In this document: one piece after another, positions 8,925 through 16,521 of the stretch
Layout: every line of letters begins with the position of its first letter
Position numbering within the stretch: the stretch's first letter is position 1
Translations under genes and position numbers: made by a program
The notes under the pieces: model-generated
What the model was told of the DNA's origin: nothing
The model's input: only the letters and a program-made list of their open reading frames with translations
Databases searched by the model: none
Assembly (NCBI GenBank): GCA_000435495.1
Contig: FR884055.1
Coordinates: 35,546 to 70,490 of the forward strand
Source: Firmicutes bacterium CAG:552
GTDB taxonomy: Bacteria > Bacillota > Clostridia > Christensenellales > Pumilibacteraceae
Length of the DNA: 34,945 nt
Reading direction: 5' to 3'

Positions 8925-9632
8925 TTAGGCGACATCAATCTTGCTTTCGATAACTTCGCTTACCGTAGCTACTGACAATCCTTTGCTCTTTAACTTTTCT
9001 ATAATAGTTTTTAAAGCCGCCGCAGTGCTAAACGTAGGATGCGCAAGAATAAGCGAACCGCCTTCTGCTTTTTCGGTTGCCCTTTTTATTATGAGATTTT
9101 CGTCCTTATCTCGCCAATCGATGGTATCGAGAGTCCACATAACCGTTTTGTAAGATAAATCTTCGGCTGCTTTTAACGTAGCGTTGCAATACGAACCCGA
9201 CGGAGGCGCAAACAAATTCATTTCCACGCCCAAAGTCTCTTTAACGACTTTGTGCGTAATTAAAATCTCTTCTCTGTTACGATTATAGGCAAGTTTTTTA
9301 TGATCTTTGTGATAATAGCCATGATTACCTATCTCGTGGCCTCGATCATAAATTTCTTTCAGCATAGTCGGGTTTGCGGATGCCCAAGAGCCGCCAACAA
9401 AAAACGTCGTTTTTACGCCGCACTCATCCAATACGTCCAACATTTGCGGCAAATATTCGGTACCCCAATAGACGTTGATCATAATCGACACTTTATCTTT
9501 TGCATTTCCTCGGTATATTACTTCCCCACCCGATGCGACTTGCGCACCGCCGAGCGACGAAATAAAAACTATAGTTATCACCGCACAAATTACAAGATTA
9601 CAAATAACTCCGCCGAAAACTTTTTTTGACAT
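8925..9632 (-). CDS. ylxY: YlxY-type polysaccharide deacetylase-like protein, probably impaired active site
   Basis: Membrane-anchored NodB-fold protein of 235 residues, with an N-terminal hydrophobic helix at about 8-26 and the deacetylase domain from about 47. The metal histidines of motif 2 are present (H104 and H108 in NHGYYH). Motif 1, normally TFDDG with the catalytic aspartate pair, reads INVYWG (52-57). Motif 3, normally RxPxG, reads APPSG without the arginine. Motif 4 (DTIDW) and motif 5 (LILAHP) remain recognisable. This matches the YlxY subgroup next to pnpA in Bacillus, and the same pnp-ylxY-mlpA order is seen here. Enzymatic activity is therefore doubtful, and a cell-wall-binding or sporulation-associated role is inference. 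GAGGTGA precedes the ATG. Confidence 0.85.
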   Translation of the reverse strand: MSKKVFGGVICNLVICAVITIVFISSLGGAQVASGGEVIYRGNAKDKVSIMINVYWGTEYLPQMLDVLDECGVKTTFFVGGSWASANPTMLKEIYDRGHEIGNHGYYHKDHKKLAYNRNREEILITHKVVKETLGVEMNLFAPPSGSYCNATLKAAEDLSYKTVMWTLDTIDWRDKDENLIIKRATEKAEGGSLILAHPTFSTAAALKTIIEKLKSKGLSVATVSEVIESKIDVA

Positions 9633-9837
9633 ATTCTCACCTCAAAATACAAACTACGAAAAGTAAGACTTTTGTTGCAAGCATCTTGTTGAAGTCGGGA
9701 TCGACTTTGAAAAGCGTTCGTTTTACGTTCCTTGCTAAAAAGTCATCGTTTTGATTTTAAATACGCCATAAACGCTACAATCAAAACTTCATATATTATA
9801 TTATTCGAATGATATGAGAATAAGCACTTAATTTGTT
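9633..9837 (-). other. ylxY upstream region with inverted repeats
   Basis: About 205 bp between the pnp terminator and ylxY, with no gene. It contains a 9-bp perfect inverted repeat GTTTTGATT/AATCAAAAC (9748-9756 and 9779-9787, 22-base loop). A 6-bp hairpin AAGTCG-GGAT-CGACTT lies around 9692-9707. A TATAAT-like box is present near 9795-9800 on the minus strand but with a poor -35, so I do not call the ylxY promoter with confidence. Confidence 0.4.
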
Positions 9838-9868
9838 AAAACCCTATTGTTACGAGCAATAGGGTTTT
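9838..9868 (-). terminator. intrinsic terminator after pnp
   Basis: Perfect 12-bp stem with 7-base loop (arms AAAACCCTATTG and CAATAGGGTTTT) starting seven bases after the pnp stop on the minus strand and ending in a T-rich arm. Arms are A-rich and T-rich on the outside in both directions, so it could terminate on either strand. Confidence 0.8.
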
Positions 9869-9875
9869 ATAATTT

Positions 9876-11975
9876 TTATTTCTTTTCGATAAGTTTGAGG
9901 TCAATACCTTTCATGCTTATCTTAATAACTTGTACAACAACGTTATCTCCGACGTTAACGACATCTGTAACTTTTTCCACTCTGTCCTTACTCAACTTGG
10001 AAATGTGAATCATGCCGTCTTTATTCGGTGAAAGCTGCACTCTTGCGCCAAAATCTTTACCTTCCGCATTAGCGAGTATTTTTACTACGGGACCTTCGTA
10101 AATCATACCGACCTCTGCGTCTTCGACTATGGACATTACTATTTTCTTAGCCTTTTGCGCCATCTCTTCGTCGGGAGTAGCTATAAATACTCTGCCGTCT
10201 TCTTCGATATCGAGTTTAACCCCGGTTTCTTCTACGATCTTGTTGATTGTCTTACCGCCCTTACCTATAACTTCGCCGATCTTATCGGGATTAATATCAA
10301 AAGATATAATTTTAGGAGCCCACCTGCTAAGCTGCGGACGAGGAGCCGGCAAAACGGCAAGCATCTTGTCCAAAATATAAAGTCTGCCTTGACGAGCTTG
10401 TTCAAGTGCCGTACGAAGAATATTTTCGTCGATGCCCTTTATTTTTATATCCATTTGAATAGCGGTGATACCTTTTGTAGTACCGGCTACCTTAAAGTCC
10501 ATGTCGCCGAGGAAGTCTTCCATACCCTGAATATCAGAAAGAACGGCAACTTTACCATGCGCTTCGTCTTTTATAAGTCCCATTGCTATTCCCGCAACTG
10601 GAGCTTTGATAGGAACACCGGCGTCCATAAGAGCCAAAGTCGAACCGCAAACGCTTGCCTGCGAAGTGGATCCGTTAGAACTGAGAATTTCACTTACGGT
10701 ACGAATAGCGTACGGGAATTCGTCCTCGGAAGGAATAACCGGTTCCAAAGCTCTTTCCGCAAGTGCGCCGTGTCCGATTTCTCGTCTGCCCGGCGCTCTG
10801 AGCGGCTTAGCTTCGCCTGCACTGTATGGCGGGAAATTGTAGTGGTGCATATATCTCTTAAACGTTTCGTCATCGAGATTATCGAGCTTTTGTACTTCGG
10901 CAATGGTTCCGAGAGTGCAAGTGGTGAGAGCCTGTGACTGACCTCTCGTAAATACTGCGCTACCGTGAACTCTCGGCAAAATGCCTGTTTCGCACCAAAT
11001 ATCTCTTATTTCGGTAAGCTTTCTACCGTCCGGGCGAAAACCTTCGTTGATAATCTTGCTTCTGACTTTTTCTTTTGTAATAATATAAAGAGTATCCTTT
11101 ATTTCTCTCTCTCTGTCAGGATAAATCTCGGCAAAATGTTCCAAAACTTTTACGTCGACGTCATCTTGCTTTACTTGTCTTGCCTGTCTGCCCGTTTCGG
11201 TAAGAGCCTCGTCGATAAGCGGCGAAGCGTATTCTCTTACCGCCTGCTCTATTTCCGCAGGGACATGGTACAAATCCATATTCTTCTTAGGTTTGCCCAC
11301 TTCCTTTACTATTTCGTTAATAAACGCAACCTGTTTTTTAATTTCTTCGTGCGCATACAAGATACCGCCGAGCATAACTTCTTCGCTGACTTCGTCGGCG
11401 CCCGCTTCAACCATCATTATTGCGTCTGCGGTACCGCTTACATAAACGTGCATCTTGCTCATAGCTCGCTGAACGCTGTCGGGATTGATAACGTACTTGC
11501 CGTCAACATAACCCACTACTACCGAGCCGGTAGGCCCGTAAAAAGGAATATCCGAAATAGACAAAGCTATAGATGAGCCGAGCATTCCCCATACCTCGGG
11601 CGGAATGTTGGTATCCACCGAAAGTGCGGTAGCTACTACAGCTACGTCGTTAAAAAGTCCCTTAGGGAACAACGGACGAATAGGTCTGTCTATAAGACGA
11701 GAGGTAAGTATCGCCTTGTCGCTTGCTCGTCCCTCTCTCTTTTTAAATCCTCCGGGAATCTTGCCCACTGCGTACATCTTTTCTTCGAAATCTACGCCGA
11801 GAGGAAAGAAATCCATGCCCGGTCTGGGTTCTGCAGCCATAGTAACGTTAGTCATAACTACGGTATCTCCGCATTTAATTATGCAAGATCCGTTAGAAAG
11901 TTGCGCATACTTGCCAACTTCGACGGTAACTTCTCTTCCGCCTATTTCCGTTTTAAAAGTCTTCAATTGATTCAT
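9876..11975 (-). CDS. pnp: polyribonucleotide nucleotidyltransferase (PNPase)
   Basis: PNPase degrades RNA 3' to 5' by phosphorolysis and is a core part of mRNA turnover in the cytoplasm. The 699-residue protein has two RNase PH-like domains (first from about 12, second from about 310), separated by the all-alpha linker. The substrate-loop region GKIPGGFKKREGR is followed by SRLIDRPIRPLFP. A KH domain carries the GKGG loop near 568-571, and a C-terminal S1 domain runs from about 620 to the end (GKDFGARVQLSPNKDGMIH). AGGAG lies nine bases before the ATG. It follows rpsO by 94 bp with a hairpin between them, the conserved rpsO-pnp arrangement in which part of the transcription reads through, and it is closed by its own terminator. 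Confidence 0.98.
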   Translation of the reverse strand: MNQLKTFKTEIGGREVTVEVGKYAQLSNGSCIIKCGDTVVMTNVTMAAEPRPGMDFFPLGVDFEEKMYAVGKIPGGFKKREGRASDKAILTSRLIDRPIRPLFPKGLFNDVAVVATALSVDTNIPPEVWGMLGSSIALSISDIPFYGPTGSVVVGYVDGKYVINPDSVQRAMSKMHVYVSGTADAIMMVEAGADEVSEEVMLGGILYAHEEIKKQVAFINEIVKEVGKPKKNMDLYHVPAEIEQAVREYASPLIDEALTETGRQARQVKQDDVDVKVLEHFAEIYPDREREIKDTLYIITKEKVRSKIINEGFRPDGRKLTEIRDIWCETGILPRVHGSAVFTRGQSQALTTCTLGTIAEVQKLDNLDDETFKRYMHHYNFPPYSAGEAKPLRAPGRREIGHGALAERALEPVIPSEDEFPYAIRTVSEILSSNGSTSQASVCGSTLALMDAGVPIKAPVAGIAMGLIKDEAHGKVAVLSDIQGMEDFLGDMDFKVAGTTKGITAIQMDIKIKGIDENILRTALEQARQGRLYILDKMLAVLPAPRPQLSRWAPKIISFDINPDKIGEVIGKGGKTINKIVEETGVKLDIEEDGRVFIATPDEEMAQKAKKIVMSIVEDAEVGMIYEGPVVKILANAEGKDFGARVQLSPNKDGMIHISKLSKDRVEKVTDVVNVGDNVVVQVIKISMKGIDLKLIEKK

Positions 11976-12033
11976 TCTGACAATTCTCCTGTTTTCTCAC
12001 TTATAAATTCACGCGGCTGATTACAGCCTTGAT

Positions 12034-12064
12034 AAAAAGATAGGGCCGGAAATTATCCAGCCCC
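12034..12064 (-). terminator. hairpin between rpsO and pnp (terminator or processing site)
   Basis: On the minus strand an 8-bp GC-rich stem (GGGGCTGG with CCGGCCCT, two G-U pairs) and 7-base loop begin six bases after the rpsO stop, followed by ATC and five T. It fits a partial intrinsic terminator or an RNase processing hairpin that sets the S15 to PNPase ratio. Confidence 0.7.
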
Positions 12065-12069
12065 AACTT

Positions 12070-12333
12070 TTACTTTCTGATTTCCAACTGAGCCAAAATG
12101 TTACGATATCTCTCGATGTCAAGTTCTTTAAGATAATTTAACAGGCTCCTACGAGCGCCAACCATCTGCAACAAACCGCGTCTGGAATGATGATCTTTGT
12201 GGTGTATCTTAAGATGCTCCGTAAGATGATTGATACGATAAGTCAAAAGTGCGATTTGTACTTCCGGGCTGCCCGTATCTCCTTCGTGTGTTGCATACTT
12301 AGCGATGATTTCCGCTTTTACGTTCTTGTCCAT
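12070..12333 (-). CDS. rpsO: 30S ribosomal protein S15
   Basis: S15 binds the central domain of 16S rRNA early in 30S assembly. The 87-residue product shows the family core GDTGSPEVQIALLT, the RNA-binding segment HHKDHHSRRGLLQMVGARR and the ending LNYLKELDIERY. I choose the ATG at 12331-12333. A longer reading from a TTG at 12346-12348 would place the GGAGG Shine-Dalgarno inside the coding region, whereas this ATG sits eight bases after GGAGG and gives the usual family length and N-terminus. It has its own sigma-A-type promoter and an 84-nt structured leader, and is followed by a hairpin and pnp. S15 autoregulation through its leader is known in other bacteria and is plausible here. Confidence 0.97.
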   Translation of the reverse strand: MDKNVKAEIIAKYATHEGDTGSPEVQIALLTYRINHLTEHLKIHHKDHHSRRGLLQMVGARRSLLNYLKELDIERYRNILAQLEIRK

Positions 12334-12417
12334 TATTGTTTCCTCCAAAAAATATTCGCCTTAAACTTAAGTAGATGCGTCAGACAAATCGCATTAACTT
12401 GTAGAAAAAGGTACTAC
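12334..12417 (-). promoter_or_regulatory. rpsO 5' leader with stem-loop, candidate S15 autoregulatory element
   Basis: Predicted untranslated leader between the promoter and the rpsO ATG. It can fold ATGCG with CGCAT (loop of ten bases), extended across a two-by-two internal loop by AAGT with ACTT, giving nine base pairs in an eleven-position stem. A small AAGGT/ACCTT hairpin sits at the very 5' end (12408-12420). S15 leaders in Firmicutes and Proteobacteria bind S15 through such structures. Assignment here is inference from position and pairing only. Confidence 0.4.
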
Positions 12418-12423
12418 CTTATA

Positions 12424-12452
12424 AGTATAACACATTCACAAGACAAAGTAAA
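12424..12452 (-). promoter_or_regulatory. sigma-A-type promoter for rpsO-pnp
   Basis: Minus-strand TTTACT (12447-12452), 17-base spacer, TATACT (12424-12429) with an extended -10 TG (TGTTATACT). It lies between hemZ and rpsO and predicts a start near 12417-12420. Confidence 0.7.
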
Positions 12453-12463
12453 CGATTTATAGG

Positions 12464-13774
12464 TTAATTAAAGAAAAAATTTTCTTTTTTTCTTAGCCTT
12501 TGATCGTATTGGTCGATATACAAAATCACGTCTCTGACGTTTGCCAGTCTAAAAATGCCGTCCTCTGTGACTTTTTTACTTATTGCGCCTGCTCCGCATG
12601 CGAATACCGAATAAAACTCTTCCATTGTCGTTACGTTGTTGGCACAAACTTTGCCGTCAAGTGCATATCCTATGTTTTCGAGATTATCCAACATATTTTT
12701 TTGTCTATACAAATAATACGGCGAATATCCTGCATCGGAAAGGCGTTTGTACGCATATTCGGTCATCTCCGACACATCGCTGCCCACTGCATCATTGTTA
12801 TTTTTCAATAATGAACCGTTCTTTTTAGAAAGCGTATGCACGGTTACGTTCTCCGGTTTAAGCTCGATAACCTTATCAATCGATAATTCAAAGTCTGCCA
12901 TGTTTTCGCCGGTAAGCCCTGCTATCAAATCCATATTTATATCAAACATGCCTTTTGCCGCAGAATAAACATTGTATATATCCTCGCTCGTATGATTCCG
13001 CCCTATGCGTTTAAGCGTTTCATCCGAAAAAGTTTGCGGATTTACGCTTATTCTCGTAACATTCGCATTCTTCATTGCATTTAGTTTTTCTGTGTCGATA
13101 GTATCGGGTCGACCTGCTTCTACGGTAAATTCTACATTTAGCCCCGAAAGCGGCTGTAGCACTTCGCTTAATTGCTTGGTCGAAAGTGCGGTGGGCGTGC
13201 CGCCGCCGACATAAATCGAATCTATCTCATATCCGTTTTCGCTAAGTAATTTCAGTCCGCTTTCTATTTCACCCTTTAATAATTCGGTATACCTTTGCAT
13301 AAGAGGTAAAGTTTTTTTGTTCACGGGCATAGACACGAACGAGCAGTAATTACATCTCGAAGAACAAAAAGGAATATGAACGTAAAAATTCACCTTTTTG
13401 TACGAAGTAGTAAATGGTTCCTGGTTTTCTAATATCGCTTTTACGGCCTCGATTTTTTCCTTGCTTACGCCGTAATCCGCAAGATCGTCTACGGTTTTGC
13501 CCTGAACAAGCAGTTCGTATGCAAGTTTTGTCGGTCGTATCCCAGTAAGGCTTCCCCATGGCAACGTAATGCCGGTATAATCGGACATAACGGCATAAAG
13601 GGCATGTTTGCGACCTCTTGCCTCATTCATTTTGGGAGAATAATCGACTTTATACCTGTTATCGCCCACTTCTATAATACCTTCACCGAAACGACATTTA
13701 ACATCGATATCAACGCCGAACGAACGATAAACGTTAAATACTTCGTTAAAATCCTTATCAGAGCTCAGAGACAT
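12464..13774 (-). CDS. hemZ: HemZ family radical-SAM oxygen-independent coproporphyrinogen dehydrogenase-like protein
   Basis: HemN-like radical-SAM protein assigned by close similarity to HemZ. The N-terminal HemZ-specific domain ends in LPWGSLTGIRPTKL. The radical-SAM core has HIPFCSSRCNYC (C137, C141, C144), GGGTPTAL, VEAGRPDT and RISVNPQTF, and the C-terminal HemZ segment reads YYLYRQKNMLDNLENIGY. HemZ proteins are assigned to anaerobic oxidation of coproporphyrinogen III, but other haem genes are not in this window and the true substrate is uncertain. I place the start at the ATG 13772-13774, which has AAGGAA eight bases upstream and overlaps the MBL gene by 17 bp. An in-frame reading up to 13855 would overlap it by 98 bp without a ribosome site. 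The rel-MBL-hemZ order is common in Clostridia, where hisS and aspS often follow; here rpsO follows. Confidence 0.9.
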   Translation of the reverse strand: MSLSSDKDFNEVFNVYRSFGVDIDVKCRFGEGIIEVGDNRYKVDYSPKMNEARGRKHALYAVMSDYTGITLPWGSLTGIRPTKLAYELLVQGKTVDDLADYGVSKEKIEAVKAILENQEPFTTSYKKVNFYVHIPFCSSRCNYCSFVSMPVNKKTLPLMQRYTELLKGEIESGLKLLSENGYEIDSIYVGGGTPTALSTKQLSEVLQPLSGLNVEFTVEAGRPDTIDTEKLNAMKNANVTRISVNPQTFSDETLKRIGRNHTSEDIYNVYSAAKGMFDINMDLIAGLTGENMADFELSIDKVIELKPENVTVHTLSKKNGSLLKNNNDAVGSDVSEMTEYAYKRLSDAGYSPYYLYRQKNMLDNLENIGYALDGKVCANNVTTMEEFYSVFACGAGAISKKVTEDGIFRLANVRDVILYIDQYDQRLRKKENFFFN

Positions 13775-14366
13775 AAGGGTTTCCTTTTCTTTCCTTGTCA
13801 ATGGTGGTGTTTTCGCCATGTCCGGGCAAAATTCTGTAATTTTTGCGCAAGTCAAAGAGTTTTTTTATCGAATTGCCGAGTTGGTCCGAGTTACCTGTAG
13901 GCAGGTCGGAGCGTCCGACTGCCATTTCGAAAATAGTATCGCCCGAAAAAAGTTCGTTTCCGATAACGAAACACAAACCGCCTTTCGTGTGTCCAGGCGT
14001 CTCGATTACTTCGACCTCCAATCCGATCAAATTATATTTCCCCTCCGAAATAAACATGTCCGGCACAAATTTTTGAAAATTTCCGCCAAAAAATCTGGAG
14101 AGATCGTAACCTTTCTCGAACATTGAGTAATCTTCCGCACTCATAAGAATTTTTACGCCTTGCTTTTGCAACGCCGCAGCAGTGCAACAATGATCGAAAT
14201 GACCGTGCGTTATAAGCGCATATTGTATCTTTTTCTTAGCTTTTTTTGCAACGTCAGTTATCAATTCTATACTGACCGACGGATCAATCACAATAATGCC
14301 TTCGTCCGTTTCCACTATATAAGTGTTTGACCCGAGCTTATCGGACGTAATTTTAGTTATTTTCAT
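13758..14366 (-). CDS. MBL-fold metallohydrolase (glyoxalase II-like)
   Basis: Single-domain metallo-beta-lactamase fold protein of 202 residues. The binuclear zinc site is complete: THGHFDH gives H54, H56, D58 and H59, then H126 in TPGHTKGG, D143 in FSGDTIF, and H183 in LPGHGENT. The AVGRSDLPTG segment is typical of the hydroxyacylglutathione-hydrolase-like group found between rel and hemZ in Clostridia. The physiological substrate of that group is not established, so a thioester or glyoxalase II activity is family-level inference. I choose the ATG at 14364-14366 because GGAG lies six bases upstream; the alternative TTG four codons earlier overlaps that site. The start overlaps the rel stop by 14 bp and the end overlaps hemZ, implying coupled translation. 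Confidence 0.9.
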   Translation of the reverse strand: MKITKITSDKLGSNTYIVETDEGIIVIDPSVSIELITDVAKKAKKKIQYALITHGHFDHCCTAAALQKQGVKILMSAEDYSMFEKGYDLSRFFGGNFQKFVPDMFISEGKYNLIGLEVEVIETPGHTKGGLCFVIGNELFSGDTIFEMAVGRSDLPTGNSDQLGNSIKKLFDLRKNYRILPGHGENTTIDKERKGNPYVSEL

Positions 14367-16497
14367 TTTTAGCTCCAAGCCTATAAATTTTTTCCACGTC
14401 TTTAATTGTGGAAATTCTGTCTTTAAGTTTATCTATATCTGTCATGCTGTCCGCTCTGATGGAAAGATCTATTATTCCGTTATTATGCTTATCAGCTCTA
14501 GCAACCAATTTTACTATAAATAAATTAAGTTCGTAAATAACTTTTGTAACTTCTGCAAGCAATCCGGCCGTATTTTTTGTTTCTATCTCCAATGCGATCG
14601 TAAACTGTGAGGTAGATTCCTCCCAGGATGCGGCAACAAGTTTATCGCTTTCGGCATTGGCAATATTTGCACAATCTTTGCAGTGTATCGCTATGCCGCT
14701 GTTTCTAGACATATAACCGATTATTTCATCGCCCGGCACAGGATTACAGCACTTTGCCATGTGAACAACTACATCGTTATGTCCCATCACGATTACGCCG
14801 GAACCGTTTTGTATGTTAGAATTTTTATTATCGTTTTTTGCAGCGTTTTCTCTTTTATAAAAGTCTATTAACTTAAGCAAAATCTGATTAACGGTATAGC
14901 CGCCGTATCCGAGCGAAGCATATAAATCGTCAAGCGAAGAAAGCGAATACCTTTTCATTATTATATCCAGCCATTTTTGTTGCATAAGGTCGTCAAGCTT
15001 ATATCCGTGCGACTTCGCCTCGTTTTCCAGCATAACTCTGCCTCTTTCTACGTTTTCGGCTACGGTTTCTCTCTTAAAATACGCTTTTATCTTAGTTTTC
15101 GCTTGTGTGGACTTTACGATTCGCAGCCAGTCTCGACTAGGTCCTTTTGCAGTTTCGGACACAATGATTTCCACATAATCGCCGGTAGTAAGTTTGGTTT
15201 CGAGCGGAGCTTCTTTTCCGTTGATTTTTGCACCAATACAGTTGTTTCCTATTTGAGTATGCACGTTATAGGCAAAGTCTATAGGCGTCGAACCCATCGG
15301 AAGAGCTATAACATCTCCTTTAGGCGTAAATACGTACACCATAGAACTGTATAAATCAAACTTAAGCGACTCGTAAAATTCCTGTGGCGTTACGCTGTCG
15401 TTTTGCACGTCCACTACACCCCTTAACCACTCTATTTTTTTGTCAAGTTCGTCTTGACGTCGGTTTTCCTTATATAGCCAATGAGCCGCAATTCCGTATT
15501 CGGCGATGCGGTGCATTTCGTATGTTCGGATCTGAATTTCGAACGGCATTCCGTACGAAGTCATGACCGTAGTATGAAGTGACTGGTAGTTATTCGGCTT
15601 AGGCACAGAAATGTAATCCTTAAATCTACCGGGAATGGGCTTCCAAACAGTATGAATCATGCCAAGAACTTCATAACAATCCTTTACGGTTGAAACTATT
15701 ACTCGTACGGCCGTCAAATCGTAAATCTGATCGAAAGTCTTGTTTTGTCTTTCCATCTTCTTATATATGCTGTAAAAATGTTTAGGTCGTCCGCTTACTT
15801 CGCCTTTAACATGCAGCTCATCAAGCATTTCTTCGAGTTTTTTACAGATTTTATTAACCAACTCCTGCCTTTCCGCTCGCTTAAGAGGTATCTGCTCTCT
15901 CAGCATTGCATAAACATCAGGTTTGAGGACTTCCAAACAAAGGTCCTCCATCTCGCACTTAATGTAACTCAAACCCAATCTCGATGCAAGCGGCGTATAG
16001 ATTTCCAAAGTTTCGGTAGCTATGGCCTTTCGCCTTTCGATGGGTTTAGAAAAAATAGTACGCATATTGTGCAGTCTGTCGGCTAGCTTTATCAATATAA
16101 CTCGTATATCTTTCGCCATCGCAAAGTACATGCGACGAAAATTTTCCGCAGCTTCGTCTTCTTTGGAACTAAACGTATATTTCGCCAGTTTCGTTACACC
16201 CATTACAAGCGTAGTAATTTCTTCGCCGAAAAGAGAATACAATTCACTCTCGGTTGCCGATGTGTCTTCTATAGTGTCGTGCAATATGGCAGCGCCAACT
16301 GCGTCAGAGTCGAGTCCCAAGTCCAGCAAAATATCGGCTACGGCAACGGGATGATCGATGTAAGGTTCTCCGCTTGCTCTCGTCTGCCCCTTATGCTTAC
16401 AATCGGCAAAAGTCAAAATATGATCCAAAAGCTCTGCTTTGTCCGCATCGTAAACCTTATGATATTTTGTTTTGAAATCTTCGCAAAATTTATCCAT
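14353..16497 (-). CDS. relA: bifunctional (p)ppGpp synthetase/hydrolase (Rel)
   Basis: Makes and degrades the alarmone (p)ppGpp and so controls the stringent response. The 714-residue protein has the full long-RSH architecture. The HD hydrolase domain has H49, H73 and D74 (ILHDTIEDT) and D140 (LADRLHNMRT). The synthetase domain has YDLTAVRV and the RFKDYIS motif; RxKD is the form found in bifunctional enzymes. A TGS domain begins VYVFTPKGD at about 390, a zinc-finger-like region has CCNPVPGDEI, and a C-terminal ACT domain follows. Both halves look intact. There is no Shine-Dalgarno sequence before the ATG (16495-16497) or before the in-frame TTG two codons earlier. The recJ stop lies 24 bases upstream, so expression may rely on readthrough or coupling. 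The apt gene that often separates recJ and relA is absent. Confidence 0.96.
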   Translation of the reverse strand: MDKFCEDFKTKYHKVYDADKAELLDHILTFADCKHKGQTRASGEPYIDHPVAVADILLDLGLDSDAVGAAILHDTIEDTSATESELYSLFGEEITTLVMGVTKLAKYTFSSKEDEAAENFRRMYFAMAKDIRVILIKLADRLHNMRTIFSKPIERRKAIATETLEIYTPLASRLGLSYIKCEMEDLCLEVLKPDVYAMLREQIPLKRAERQELVNKICKKLEEMLDELHVKGEVSGRPKHFYSIYKKMERQNKTFDQIYDLTAVRVIVSTVKDCYEVLGMIHTVWKPIPGRFKDYISVPKPNNYQSLHTTVMTSYGMPFEIQIRTYEMHRIAEYGIAAHWLYKENRRQDELDKKIEWLRGVVDVQNDSVTPQEFYESLKFDLYSSMVYVFTPKGDVIALPMGSTPIDFAYNVHTQIGNNCIGAKINGKEAPLETKLTTGDYVEIIVSETAKGPSRDWLRIVKSTQAKTKIKAYFKRETVAENVERGRVMLENEAKSHGYKLDDLMQQKWLDIIMKRYSLSSLDDLYASLGYGGYTVNQILLKLIDFYKRENAAKNDNKNSNIQNGSGVIVMGHNDVVVHMAKCCNPVPGDEIIGYMSRNSGIAIHCKDCANIANAESDKLVAASWEESTSQFTIALEIETKNTAGLLAEVTKVIYELNLFIVKLVARADKHNNGIIDLSIRADSMTDIDKLKDRISTIKDVEKIYRLGAKNENN

Positions 16498-16521
16498 AAT
16501 CAAAAAGTGTAAAAATAAAAA

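Noticed and set aside
12408..12420. AAGGT/ACCTT hairpin followed by T run as a hemZ terminator
   Set aside because: Only five base pairs and located at the predicted rpsO transcript start; more likely the first element of the rpsO leader.
13775..13855. longer N-terminus for hemZ
   Set aside because: Would overlap the MBL gene by 98 bp without a ribosome site; the ATG at 13774 has AAGGAA at good spacing.
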